Positions 1-12,484 of a stretch of DNA of 40,195 bases are shown piece by piece. A program made the translations under genes and the position numbers. Source of the stretch: Daldinia sp. FL1419 (Eukaryota > Ascomycota > Sordariomycetes > Xylariales > Hypoxylaceae); NCBI GenBank assembly GCA_025201765.1, contig MU623558.1, forward strand, positions 1-40,195, written 5' to 3'. Each line of letters begins with the position of its first letter. Position 1 is the stretch's first letter. The notes beneath the pieces were generated by a model. That model did no database searches, had not been told where the DNA came from, and saw nothing but the letters and a program-made list of their open reading frames with translations.

Positions 1-1504
1 TATATAAAGATAATTAATTTTTATAATAGAGGTTTTTTTTTTTTTTTTAATAATTTATTTGATTTTATTAATTTATTAATTATGTCTAATATATTTACAT
101 CCTTAATTTACCTTAAAAAATTTATTTAAATATCATTATATATATTTATTCTTTTTTTAAATTAAGAATTTTAAATAAATTTTAATAAATTATTATATTA
201 ATTTATTTTATAGGTTATTAATTTATTTTTAAATTTATTTTATAATTTTTAAAGATTATTATTAAAAACTTCATTTTCTTTAAATGTAACATCCTTTAGC
301 TCTATTATTTTATTAATGTATAAACTTTAAATTTTATATATATTTGTGGATATATAGTTTATTAAAAAGCCTATTTATATTTTGAAATTGAGTTTTTTTA
401 ATTTATTTAATTTTTTAAATATTATTATTATTATAGTATAGGTTTTGTAATTATATATTTAAAAATGATTTTATTAAGGTTTTTAATTGTAAATTATAAG
501 ATTATTATTTATATTAATATATATATAAAATTAATTATATGGCATTTGTTAATTTATTTTATATTATAGTGTTTAATTATGTAAATATATTATTATTTTA
601 TAAATTTTAAATTATAAAAAATAAGGTAATTTTAAATATATCCTTATAATTCTTGCCTTATCCTTAATTATACCTTTTAAATATTTAATAATACTATTTT
701 AAATTTATATATAAATTATTAAAAGTTTAATTTTTATATGTAAATTTTTTAGGTATATATGAATTATTGAATTTTTTTTAATAATTTCTTAATTAAACTT
801 TTAAATTTTTAAAATAATATTATATTAAATCTTTAAAATATTAATAAGGTTTTTTAAGGTTTTAATAATTAATATTATTATTTAATTTATAAAATAATAA
901 TTAAATATTATCTTAATTCATTAATTTATAATTAATAATAAATTTATAAAATTATTATTTGATTTCTTAATATTATAAAAATTAAGAATTAATTTCATTT
1001 CTAAAATTTCATTAATATATTTAAATACTTAACTTATTTGGCATTTAACCTTAATAACAACATATGCTTCACAATTAATTATTTTAATTCTTTTAATTCG
1101 GACTCTAATATTTACTTTAATAAGGTTTTCTAATATTTGCAGGCTTGGATATTAAACAGGAGCTCTGATAGCTCCTACAGGATATGCCCTACACTTCAAC
1201 TAACCCATAGCAACCAGAAGCTGTATAAGCTCGAGGATGCAAGGTGACTATATCCTAACGGAAGTATTGAAACAATCAGATAGATGATCTACTATATATG
1301 ATTGTTTTGTAATAATAATATATATAATAAGGTATAGGCCTAAAAGAATATATATTATTTATATGAAATTATATAGAAACAATTTCTGAAGAACTATCTA
1401 TGACTTATATTGATCAGGCAGGAAAATAACTATTAAGGCCTATATATATCCAAATAAGTGTGTGTAAACCTTATAAGGGTTTATCAGGGGGTCCTCCGGA
1501 ATAG

Positions 1505-1543
1505 CTCCTATTACGTACTCCTGCTGCGTACTCCTATTACGTA
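1505..1543. repeat. Short direct repeat (CTCCTATTACGTA twice, 26 bp apart)
   Basis: CTCCTATTACGTA occurs at 1,505-1,517 and again at 1,531-1,543, inside a patch (about 1,141-1,560) that is much less AT-rich than its surroundings. The patch may be an old LTR or other insertion. No coding content was recognised. Confidence 0.5.
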
Positions 1544-1693
1544 TCCCACGTACTCATACTGCACCGGTTCAATATCTTAATTTTAAATATCATTTAAATA
1601 TATCTGTTATTAATATTTATTTTTTTAATTAAGCTTATTACGTTATATATAAAACATTAATTCAAACATTTTAAAAGGGATATCCTTGAATAT

Positions 1694-2227
1694 AAACTAA
1701 TCAAAATAATTAATAAATTTAATTATGGTTTTACTATTTTAAAACTTTAAATAAATACGTTCTTAATAATTGTCCTACTAGTACCCTTGCTTTTTAAGAA
1801 TTTATAGAGATATGAGGTTATAGGCGAAATTTAAATAGTATATTATATCCAAAAACCTGATTTTCATAACATTATTAACATATTTAACTTTAATATCAAT
1901 ATGTTCGTAACCTAATATTCGAACCTTATTATCTCCAACAACAATATATTTTCCTAACACAAACTAATCAAAACAATCAATAAGTTTAATTATGGTTTTA
2001 CCATTTTAAAATTTTAAATAAGTGCGTTTTTAATAATTGTTCTATTAGTACCTTTGCTTTTTAAGAATTTGTAGAGATATGAGGTTATAGGCGAAGTTTA
2101 AATAGTATATTATATTCAAAAACCTGATTTTTGTAATATTATTAGTATATTTGATTTTAATATTGATGTGTTTGTAACCTAATATTTGGACCTTATTATT
2201 TCCAGCAACAATATATTTTCCTAGAAG
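1694..2227. repeat. 267-bp tandem duplication inside the Copia relic
   Basis: Positions 1,694-1,960 and 1,961-2,227 align without gaps at a constant offset of 267 bp. The differences I read are transitions only: copy 1 tends to have A where copy 2 has G, and copy 2 tends to have T where copy 1 has C. The unit is 89 codons of the protease-side coding region. Confidence 0.85.
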
Positions 2228-2905
2228 AGCTTTTTTATAATTGATGAACTTTGATATTTGGTTGAAGATATATATTGTGATTCTTAAGTCTAATATAACT
2301 AAATTTTTTAAAGGATAGTGATTTATGCTGTAAGTAGCGTTTATAATGTTTGTTACAAATGTTGTTTTTGATTTTGAGGTTATTATTTGTTTCAATAATC
2401 AATTCTTATTTTCCTAATTAGTTACGTTGTTTTTATCTTTCTTTTTCTTTTTGGGGTTATTAAAAACTTTTACTTTCGTTGTTAGTTTAGGATCATATTT
2501 GATTTTTTCTTATATGAATACATTAAATTGTATATTAGTTTTAAAATATTTAAAATATTTTAATTTAACAATATAAAAACATTCTTCAATTTTATAAAAG
2601 CTTAAATAAACTTTATATTTATTACGTTTATATTAATATGTTAATAGATGTAAATATTGGTTAATATTTGCATTATTCTTCTTTCATTTATTCAAACTAT
2701 TTTAATATTTATTTGACTATTTATTTTATTTAACCAATCTTCTTTTATAAAGATTTTTTTTTTTTATTAGAATTATTAATATTGTTATTTTCGTAGTACT
2801 CGTCGGAATCGCCCTCCTCCGCGTCCGCCTCCTCGTCCTCCTCCTCGTTCTCCTCGGTCACGTACACCAGGGAATCCTGAGCGAGGGCAAGCGCATTCTT
2901 AAAGG
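1694..2905 (-). mobile_element. Ty1/Copia retrotransposon remnant (gag tail and protease region)
   Basis: Read on the minus strand, 2,905-2,785 encodes a gag-like tail (NKHNPPFKNALALAQ followed by a run of Glu/Asp). Further along, 2,395-2,045 encodes the protease to pre-integrase stretch of fungal Copia elements, including YIVAGNNKVQILGY and FLNIIYYLNFAYNLISLQIL; the family usually has 'V.G....I.G.G' and 'L.NV.Y.P.F..NLISL'. The protease start, normally LDSGA, reads LDLRI here. The order gag tail then protease on the minus strand is correct for Copia. The rest is too mutated to follow and the LTRs were not identified. Element class is fairly secure; the boundaries are not. Confidence 0.7.
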
Positions 2906-3345
2906 GAGGGTTATGCTTATTAGGGCTTAAGCCTAAATATATCAGGAAATTGTTAAGGATTTATAATAGATTATTATTGGGGAATAGTAAAGTATTTAAT
3001 ATTAATTGAATTTTTTAAGTAAAAGATTATTACAATAATAACATATAAGGATAATATAGATCATTAGAAATAAGGCGATATATATATACTTCCTTCTAAA
3101 ATTAATTCCTTTATAAATCTTATATTACAATTAATAAATATTAATAAAATAAATATAAAATAAGATCATATTGTAAAATAATTATAATATTAATAACATT
3201 AAAATAAATAATTTTCCCAAAATTATTAAAATATATAAAAGTTATAGATTTGGTAAATAAAAAATCAAATATAATAAAAATAATTATCAAATATTATTAA
3301 TAATTTTTTAATAAATTTTTTAAGGGCTTAAAAACCTTGGAAAAG

Positions 3346-3474
3346 TTACAGCAAAGTTTTAACAATTGATTCCCGGAATTGTACTGGAAAGGTATAGTTA
3401 TATTCTTTATGCAATTCCCTATTCTCAGCAAATAAATCGTCTTTATAACGTGCAGCTGCATTAGGATTATAATC
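3346..3474 (-). other. 42-codon open coding-like island in AT-rich DNA
   Basis: On the minus strand, 3,474-3,346 reads as 42 sense codons ending in TAA, with ordinary amino-acid use (begins DYNPNAAARYKDDLF, ends FRESIVKTLL). Base composition here is near normal while both sides are over 80% A/T by eye. No start codon or family was recognised. It may be a surviving scrap of a transposon protein or of an unrelated gene. Confidence 0.3.
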
Positions 3475-4274
3475 CTAACATAATATAATATTAAAATATT
3501 ATATTAAATTTAAGATATTATAATAATTTTTAATAAAAAGATTAAAATATTTAAAGAAGGTTAATAATAAAATAATATTGGAGAGATAATAGAGCATTTA
3601 TAAATATATAAATTTTTTTTTATTTAATATAATATATATATAAAAATAAAATGGATTTTTTGAGACAGTATTGAATTGTGAATGTAATAGGTATAATAAT
3701 ATTATATTATAATATTGTAGAATATAAGTAAAATATATAAAAAGGATTAAGGTTAATTAAAAAAGGTTACAGGTTAGTAGTACCATTTTAAACCATTTTA
3801 AAAAACAAATATAATATTATGGTATTAAAAAAAGGATTATAAAAATAAAAATGTATAATAATTTTTTATAAAAATATAAAATTATTTATATATATTTATA
3901 TCTTATATAAATTATATATATCCCAACCTTTTTTTGGAATAACCTTTTTATAATATAATAATATTTTTATTATTTATTAAAAAAAATAATGAAATTATTT
4001 TGGATTTTGTTATTACCTTATACCTGGGCCATTACCATACCACTTTATATAATTGATATTATAATGTATAAAATATTTTTCCATATTAAAATCTAATTAT
4101 TTTTATTAAAAAGTAAATTTTAATAAAAATATAAAGTAAAATTAAAATTATAATAACATAGTTTATTTAAATAGGTGGTAAGTAGATTTTCTCCGGAATA
4201 TGGTTTTTACCCAGAACAATTACCAAGAGATGGATTGGATACCTGTAATATATTCTAGGTAAATCGGGGTAGTA

Positions 4275-4304
4275 ATAAATAAATAAATAAATAAATAAAT
4301 AAAT
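4275..4304. repeat. AAAT microsatellite
   Basis: About seven tandem copies of a 4-bp AAAT unit within the degraded block. Any reading frame passing through it is a repeat translation rather than a gene. Confidence 0.8.
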
Positions 4305-4916
4305 ATTTTCGTAGTAAGTAGCAAAAACACCTCTATAAACCTTTCTTTTTCTTTTTTGGTTTATACCCATAATACAGGTATAGTTTTTAAGAGAATAAAT
4401 AATATTTTTAAAGGTTAGTATTTTATTATTAATTTTTTTTTAATATATTATTATTTAAATAAATATCCATTCTTAAAGCATTAATATTATAACTTGCAAA
4501 ATAACTAAAAACCATTCTTATAAATCAATAATAACAATAAGTTTCTTACTTGCTCCATATAACATAACCACTTCCCAAAAGATAATCTATTCCTCTTAAT
4601 TTTTAAGTTATTTCAAAGGCGGTATTGTTATTTTTTTATAGCGCTCTCTCATTTCGTATTTATTGGAATTAATATCAAAAATCTTCTTAAAAGCAATATA
4701 TTTCTCTCGAACATCTTAAATTAAAAGCAAAACCAACATTTAATAAGATTTTAATATAATTTTTATTATATAATTTAAAAATTGGGTTAATTTATTACAT
4801 TTAATATTGTACAGAACTATGGCTTATATATATATTTATATATTTTTATTATAATAAAATCTCTTAATTAACGTAAGTTAGTTTATATTACAAGGACAAG
4901 CATCCATAGTAAAACT

Positions 4917-4921
4917 ATTGG
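4917..4921. repeat. Target-site duplication ATTGG, left
   Basis: ATTGG abuts the outer edge of the left LTR and is matched exactly at 11,139-11,143 next to the right LTR. Five bp is the usual size for Copia integrases. Confidence 0.8.
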
Positions 4922-5137
4922 TGATGGGCTAAACGTACGTATAAGAGAAATGACAGCAAAAGTAAGTAACAAGTAAAACAATGCAATAAGACCTGTATAT
5001 TCATAAGTCCTAAGGAGGAAAACTATCTACTCTAAGCTTAATAAATTTAAAACCCTTATATATATAATATATTAATTATATAATACCTTTTTTATTTACT
5101 ACAAAGATCTATAATGTTTAGTAATATATAATCATCA
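4922..5137 (-). repeat. Left LTR (3' LTR of the minus-strand Copia element)
   Basis: 216 bp, from TGATGGGC to ATCATCA. It aligns to 10,923-11,138 at a constant offset of 6,001 bp with no gap. This copy keeps more G in its first third and has more A/T in its last half. Confidence 0.85.
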
Positions 5138-5980
5138 TTTATTTTATTTTTTTTTATAAATAACAGATTATAAATTATTATTAATTTTTTATTTTATTTA
5201 ATCCTTTAAATATAAATTAATTTAATTGTTTTTTATTAATATCTTTATAATTTTATTAAAAAAAACTTTTGTTATCACATTAATTAAATTATAAGTTCTG
5301 TGGATCTAACAAATATCATTTATTTCTCTATTCTTATATAATTGTTTTAAAGTTATAAAGTTTATTATTAACCTTTTTTCATTAATAGTACCCATTTATA
5401 TTAAGTATTAGTACAAAGAGAATGAATTAGTATAGAAAATGAGAGAAATTTTAAAAAGTGAGAGACATTTTAATATAATATTAATAATATAATATATAAT
5501 ATATTTTATATTAAAATTTTAAATTATACCATATATTTTGTTGGTAAGTATATTATAAGTAATGTGTTTATATTTGGTGGATAATTAGTAAATTATATTA
5601 TTAGTGATCTTGACTTTGTTGTTTTAATTTGTTAGTTTCTCGTTACTTAATATAATAATATATTTAATTTGTAAACTGAAGTCCTTGTTATTTGTAAATA
5701 AACCATCAATAAAGATATATAAACAGAGGTTTTAAGGATCTAATTTAACATATTTAAATCTACAGATTTTATTATCCATTTATTAAATGATTCTAACATT
5801 TAAAACCTTAACTTCCTTAATTCTTAATTTTTAATATTAAATAACAATTGAATAATTGAAAGCTACTTTGGGTTAATATATAAAAGTAATGTAAGTTCTT
5901 TGAGCCCTTTATTCTATAAATTTATTAATTATGTCCGTGATTTTGATATTTAATGATTTAAATTTTTTAATTTAATTTTT

Positions 5981-6184
5981 CTAGGTAGTTAAGATTTTAT
6001 AATTATCGTTATAAATTATAATATAAGTATTATTAAAATCCTTTATTCCTTTATCTAATATCTTTTGGGGGTGTGCCTTAATATTGGTTTTGTTAAATAC
6101 TTTATTTTTAATTATAAAGAATTTTATAATATCAATATTGAGAATATTGTCCATTTGTAGATTGGTGATTCTGAAAGGTTCCAA
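5981..6184 (-). pseudogene. Copia reverse-transcriptase relic
   Basis: The minus-strand open stretch reads ITNLQMDNILNIDIIKFF and later HPQKILDKGIKDFNNTYI. In fungal Copia polyproteins the matching region is 'LQTDDTLFL...F', then '...A.PRE.L....L.FNG..I', which spans the catalytic aspartates of reverse transcriptase. Here the DD pair has become DN, which fits a G-to-A change. It is part of the 4,922-11,138 element and cannot be active. Confidence 0.6.
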
Positions 6185-9100
6185 ATTGGTAATTAATAAA
6201 TAGGGGTTAAATATTGAGGGTTTTATATGTAATTTACATTAATAATGTTAAGAATAAATTTTAAATTAATATGTACCAAATTTAGTGAGTTTATACAGTA
6301 ATTTTATAATATATAATAATGTTCTTTTAAGATATTTATTTTTTAATTTGATTAATAAATGTATATAGATTGTTCATTATATTGATATTTTGGATTGGGT
6401 ATATGTTATAATAATATTTTATATTATAATTTTTATTTTTTGTTAATATAAGAATAGTATTAGAATTAGTATAAAATATTAATTAACCCTTTAAATAATA
6501 AATGCGTAAGTTATAATAAATTTTTTGTTAAGATTATTATAACTTTGAACTACTAATTTTGATTTTTTGTATAAAAAGGGAATATTTTTGTTTTTAATTT
6601 TATAAATTATTTGTAATTTAAATAATATAATATTTTAATATATTGTTAGATTATATATCTTTAATTATAAAATATTGTCTTTAAATAGGGTATCTAGCTT
6701 TTTTAAGTTTAATATTTTATATAGTTTTTTAGGTGTAATTATCTTTTTATTTACTTGTAATTGGAAGGTTAGAGCAAAATTAATCCATTCTTTATTAAAA
6801 AGATATATTATGGCTATATAAGAGAGATCATTAATATGTATAAATTTTTCTTTTAGAATAAATTTATAATTATTAAAATTAAAATTAGGTTTAAATAATT
6901 TAAACTTTAATTACTTAATGGATATAAGTGCTTCCTTTAATTGTACATAAGGTTTAATATAAGAATTCCTAAATATAAATGTTTTATTAGATATATTTGA
7001 AATAATAGTCATATCCTTATCAATAATTGCAATTATTTTATGAAGGCTTTTCTAACTACCCTTCTCTTAATAAATTAAAACCTTACTACCTATTAAAAAT
7101 AACATAAGTAAAGTTTTTTAAATATTTAAATTATTTTTTATATTTAAAGTATTTTTAATTAATTATTATAATTTAATCTTCTTGATTTTAATTATTATCT
7201 TCTAAATAACTTATGCTTTTATGGTTTGAAAAGGGGTAGGTAATGAGTCCATATTAATTTTAGAATATGTATTAAAAATTAAAAAAGTAGGGATTAGGTT
7301 ATTTAAATTAATAATATTATTTATTACCTTAATAATCATTTATAATTATAATGTTTTTAAATTAGAATTTTAAAATTTATTTGTAATAATTTTATAAACT
7401 TTATAAATAAGGTTATAATATTTTTTTATTTTATTAATAAATTAATAAATTTTTATTAATATTTGGTAATAAATGATTCCTATAATATATACTTTATTTT
7501 TAAATTTAATGTTATTAAAATTGATATTAATATTATAAATAATTATATTAGGAAATTTGAGGTAGGTATTAATCTAACATTATTTGAATATTTCCTAAAT
7601 TTCCTTAGCTAAGATTGTTTTTATAAAATGTACTACTTGGAATCTAATAATTATATTAATTATATGTAAAATGGGGTATTTATTAAAATATATAATATTA
7701 ATAATTATTTTATAATTAAAATTTAAATTAAGGTCTTTTAAGTTAAATTTAAATTATTATAGAATTTTACCCTTAATTTAACAATAGTAGTAAAATTTAT
7801 TAATTTCTTTAATATTATTGATATTAATATTATGGTTTATTTTATCTAATAGGGTATATAATTTGTTAATTAATAAATAATTAAAATAAATATATAACTA
7901 TTATAATTTAATTTTTATAAAGAAAATAATATTTTTAAAATGAAATTATAAATGTTTTTATTTTTATATAACCTTAATTATTATATTATTTTTATAAATT
8001 AATTAATTAATTATATTATTAAAATATATTCTTAATTAATCCATATTTTTAAAAGAAAAGAAGAATAGAATATTAATTTCTATAATATAAAAATTTATTT
8101 AATTAATAAATATATTAATAATAATTATTCCAAATAATTTAATAAATGATTTATTATTAAATTTAATATTAGTTTCTTTAATTCGGTTGGTATTTATTTT
8201 TAAGTTCTTATTTGGATATTCATTAATAAAAACAAAATATTAACCTTTTCCAATAATTAATATATAAATTGCTCTGGTGTTAGATATAATACCTTAAAAT
8301 ATATTCTTAATATATTTATTTAAAATAAAAATAGAATCCTGTTTTGAATTATTAGGTAAAAGAAAGTTATTAATATGGTATTAAAAGATTTAATTAAATA
8401 AATAAGTTATAATTATAAATAATTTATTATTATTATTTAAATTAATTTATAAATTAATTTCCTTATTTTTTAATTAATTAATCTTTAAATTTATATTTAT
8501 AAATCTTTTATAATTAATTAAAAACGTTAAATAATTCTTTTTAAAAGAGCCTCTTCTAACTTTCTACTTTTTTCTAGTTTTTTTATATTTGTGTTCTGGG
8601 TGTGTAGTAGATTAGCATCTTTCTTTCTTATATATCCAATAATAACATTTCTATATTTTTAAAGGTTATTTGAAATTATATTTATTATTTTTATTATTGC
8701 AGTAATATTTACATTTAATATAAAATATATTATTTTTATAATTATTATTTCTTTTAATTAAAAATTATTTTGTTTTTTTTATTAAATTATGATTTTTAAT
8801 TAATATTTGGAATTTATTAACTAATTCCTTAATTTAAACTACTGGTTTGAAAAAATCAAATTGGAATTTAAATAGCAATTGGCAAATATATCAAATTGCT
8901 ACTATAAACTGCTATTTTCCTTTGAATTTTAGATCAAATATTCTTTAATATAGTAACAATTTATTAATAAAATTTTCAAAAATTTAAATATTATTTTTCC
9001 CCTGACTTTATTTTTTTACTTTAATATTTAAAAAAGTTATAACAATTTAATTATAATAATATTAAATCTTATTTTATTTAATATTAAAATATTATTTTAT

Positions 9101-10922
9101 GATTAAATATATATTTATAAAACATCAATATTAAAGAACTTTATGAATAAAGTATAATATTATTCTTCCAAAGAGAATAATAGAAAATAAGGTATGGAAT
9201 TATATTTATCATATCCTTCTTAAATAATATATATCCAAAAAAAATTAAAATTTATTTTTAAAAATATTATATAATTCATTTATATAATTAAACTTTTTAT
9301 TCTAAATTTTTTTAAAATAATTTATTATAATAAATAAATATATTTTATTAAATACTTATTAAAGAAGAATTTCATAAAAGATTTGGTAATAAGTATTTCC
9401 AATTAATATAAAGGTTTATTTAAATAGATTATTTATAAACCTAAATAATTATGTTATTAAATAGGAAGAATTATATCTTCCACTGGGTTAATTTTTTGTA
9501 CCTAATTGTGAAAGTGGTCTTGGAGGTAGGAATGGATTAGTTGGTAATAGTTTAAGAAATCTAAATCCATTTTCTAAAAGGGGAAAGAATTATTATTATC
9601 CTTATATAAGATTAATATCATAACCAAGATTGTTCTTTAATATTAAATAAAATAGAAGAAATCCTTATAAAATAAAAGGGGGAAAAGGAAATATAATATA
9701 TATTAATTATTAATTATTTTAATTCTTTTATTAAAATAATAAATATTAAATATTTAATATCCCTTATTAATTAATTAAATATTAAAAAATTAATATTTTT
9801 TATTAATTAAGTAAATATTAATAATTTAATATTTATTATTAAAAAAATAAATACTATTAAATTAATATCCCTTATTAATTTTAATTAATATATAATATAT
9901 TAAAATGGGGCAAAAAAAGTTATTACTATAATTAATATTATAAAGGAAGAGTAAATTATCCTTTATATAAAATAATTAATATATATTACAATTAAACAAT
10001 AAATATATTAAAAGGAATAATATTAGGATTAGAAATATATCCTAAATATAAGATTTAATTTATAAATATTATTAAATTAAAAATTCTCAATTATTATTAT
10101 ATTAATATTTTTAAACTTATAAAATAAATAAAATTAAAATAAATTATTCCCTTATTAATCTTATAAATTAAAACTTTCTATATTACTATTATTAGCTACC
10201 TTAATCTAACTTCTTCAAATTCTTTATGGTTTTACAAGAATAATTTATCTTTAATTAAAAGAAATTTAAAAATTATAAAGAAATTAATATTATTCTTTCC
10301 CATATATATACCTCTTTTTATTAATATTATTTTTAATATTAATTAAATTTACCTTAATAATTCTACAAAATCTATATTTAAAAAACCTTTAAAATATTCT
10401 TTAAATTCATCCAATACTTTATTAATTATTCAAGTATAAATTTAATCCCAATCAATTTCTTCTTAATTAATTAAAATATATAATATTTAAATTATTTTTT
10501 ATTATATTATAACATTTTTAAAATTTATTATTTCAAAATTTATTAATTTATAATTAAATTATTATATTAATATAGGTTATTTAGAGATATATTTAAATAA
10601 TCTTCTTAACTTATTTATATTTTCTTAATTAGAAAAAATTTTATTATTAAAGGATTGGCCTTAAACTAAATTTTTTAATTACTTTTCTTATAATATTATA
10701 AAATAAAAAAATAATAAATTTTAATTATAATAGAATAATAGAAATTTGGGAAAAGGTTTCTATAACAATATAAAATAATAATAATTTATTATAAGAAAAG
10801 GGTTTAATAAAAAACAGGGTATTGTTATTGCTTATATTACTATAATAAAATCTTCCAAATTTGTTATAACAGTAACTCTTCCTTACTAATCTATATTACT
10901 ATATTTAAATAACACTAATCAA

Positions 10923-11138
10923 TAATAAATTAAACATACATATAAAAGAAATAACAATAAAAACAAATAACAAATAAAATAATATAATAAGATTTATATA
11001 TTTATAAATCTTAAAAAGGAGAGCTATTTATTCTGAATTTGACAGGTTTAGAACCCTTATATATACAATATGTTAATTATATAATACCTCCTTTGCTTGC
11101 TACAGGGGTCTATGATGCCTGGTAGCATACAACCATCA
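10923..11138 (-). repeat. Right LTR (5' LTR of the minus-strand Copia element)
   Basis: 216 bp, the partner of the left LTR. By eye about 56 of 216 positions differ, every one a transition. The right copy keeps more G/C in its last half (for example GGGGTC and GCCTGGTAGC) and is heavily A-converted in its first third. Confidence 0.85.
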
Positions 11139-11143
11139 ATTGG
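11139..11143. repeat. Target-site duplication ATTGG, right
   Basis: Exact match to 4,917-4,921, flanking the outer edge of the right LTR. Confidence 0.8.
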
Positions 11144-12484
11144 ACATATTTATTATATTACCTCATCTACCTCTTTTAAAAATAAATAAATTGTTCGAAT
11201 TTTCAAAGTTAGTTTCATAATCTTCAATATTCAATTGTACTAACCAAAAAATCAGAAGGAATAGAGGTTTCCTTACTGGATTGGTGTTTTTTAAATTTAA
11301 TCAATCTTATATATTTAGGTTATAGGCTAAAACTATAAAAGCCTAATTCTATATTTCCTAATTGTTAGATATAAGTAATTGGCTTTCTCCTATAATATTT
11401 TTGGACAATATTGTTTAATTGGATATAATTGAAGTTATATTAAATATATATTTGTGCAATACAGTTAGGTTAATATTAATTATATATTTATATCAAAATA
11501 CAATTGAAACTTTTAATTATTATATAATATATAGGGAAAAATTATAATTGTAGAATTTAAGTTATTATTTTTATTGTTAGAATTCTAGAATAGAGCAGTA
11601 AGGCTTTTTATGGAATTGTTATAAGGGAGAGAATTTTTCACGTTATTTTTAGGTTTACTAATCCAACAATACGCTTTGTAATACAAATGTAGGTACCCAT
11701 AAGATTCCATTATTTTGGCAATTGGTTAATACGAACCCTTACATCGAGAAAGGGGCCGATTCTGGAAACTATCTCGACCGAACTAGCACTCCGCCACTCT
11801 AGTTTGGCCGAATCAGCCTTGTAATGGGGCATATCACTCAAATGGATCCGTTGACACCCGTCACCGCTTTCTTATGAGCTAAGGAAACCCCATAAGGATC
11901 GTCTACTCAGCCTTGTGAGCTAGAATCACAAGGCATATGAAACCCATCCTACTTACAGTGTATATTGCATACCTACCTATATAACAGGTATATAGGTATT
12001 CTTGTTCTTTTTTTTTCTTTTTTTTCGATTAAGACCTGAGCAGTCCCTGATCCAGTTCTGGAAGACTTTCATCGTCTTTAATACCTTAATAATTTCCGTA
12101 ACTCAGTTATTGTCTGGGTAGGTAAGTATCCACGTCGAGCAGCTAGCTGATGATCCAAATACACACACATACACACACATATATATATCCGTATGGAAGG
12201 CTATCTTCATCTGATTTCAATGTCCAGATAATCAGGGTCCATTTAACCTGATATTGATTCCAAACCGAGGAGCATTCTGTAAGTTAGGTACTTGGTGGGT
12301 TAGTTGATAATTAGGGCTTCTTTAGTCATATTAATGATGGACTAATTATCATACACTGAAAGGTTAGAGAATAACAAACCCGTAAGATAAAAACGGTGAT
12401 TCGACCCAATTCAAGAGCCCTTCAGGATTTGATGATATACGTATCTAAGGTAGGGTAGATTACGAAATTATGGGTAGCAGTCTT
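11144..12484. other. Transition from AT-rich block to gene-rich DNA
   Basis: Composition rises from AT-rich to balanced across about 11,150-11,750. I found no gene. Contents seen: a perfect 8-bp stem hairpin at 11,911-11,933 (CCTTGTGA, 7-nt loop, TCACAAGG), a poly-T patch near 12,008-12,026, and a CA/TA microsatellite at about 12,162-12,188. Confidence 0.6.
11911..11933. repeat. Perfect hairpin, 8-bp stem
   Basis: CCTTGTGA and TCACAAGG separated by 7 nt. It lies in non-coding DNA 0.8 kb right of the Copia insertion. There is no following T-run on either strand that would suggest a termination role. Its function is unknown. Confidence 0.5.

Larger units (their letters stand above)
1..4916. 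other. AT-rich, RIP-type degraded repeat block
   Basis: Almost pure A/T sequence with stops in all frames and no intact gene. Visible exceptions are relics of a Copia element (about 1,694-2,900), a mixed-composition patch at about 1,141-1,560, a short GC-richer island at 2,790-2,905, and a 42-codon open stretch at 3,346-3,474. Loss of C and G with enrichment of TA is what RIP leaves in repeated DNA of filamentous ascomycetes. I see no functional gene here. Confidence 0.85.
4922..11138 (-). mobile_element. Full-length Ty1/Copia LTR retrotransposon, RIP-degraded
   Basis: A 6,217-bp element bounded by two 216-bp direct repeats (4,922-5,137 and 10,923-11,138) and by a perfect 5-bp target duplication, ATTGG, at 4,917-4,921 and 11,139-11,143. 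The LTRs end in TGATGG and CCATCA, an inverted pair; one end is mutated in each copy. Orientation is minus: the reverse-transcriptase relic lies near the left LTR (5,981-6,184), and an A-rich stretch next to that LTR (5,138-5,155 read on the minus strand) fits a polypurine tract. The interior is stop-ridden and cannot encode a working polyprotein. Copia is supported by the RT relic and by the domain position near the 3' LTR. Confidence 0.85.

Noticed and set aside
4167..4370. 67-codon minus-strand open frame
   Set aside because: It runs through the AAAT microsatellite (YLFIYLFIYYY) and has no family resemblance.
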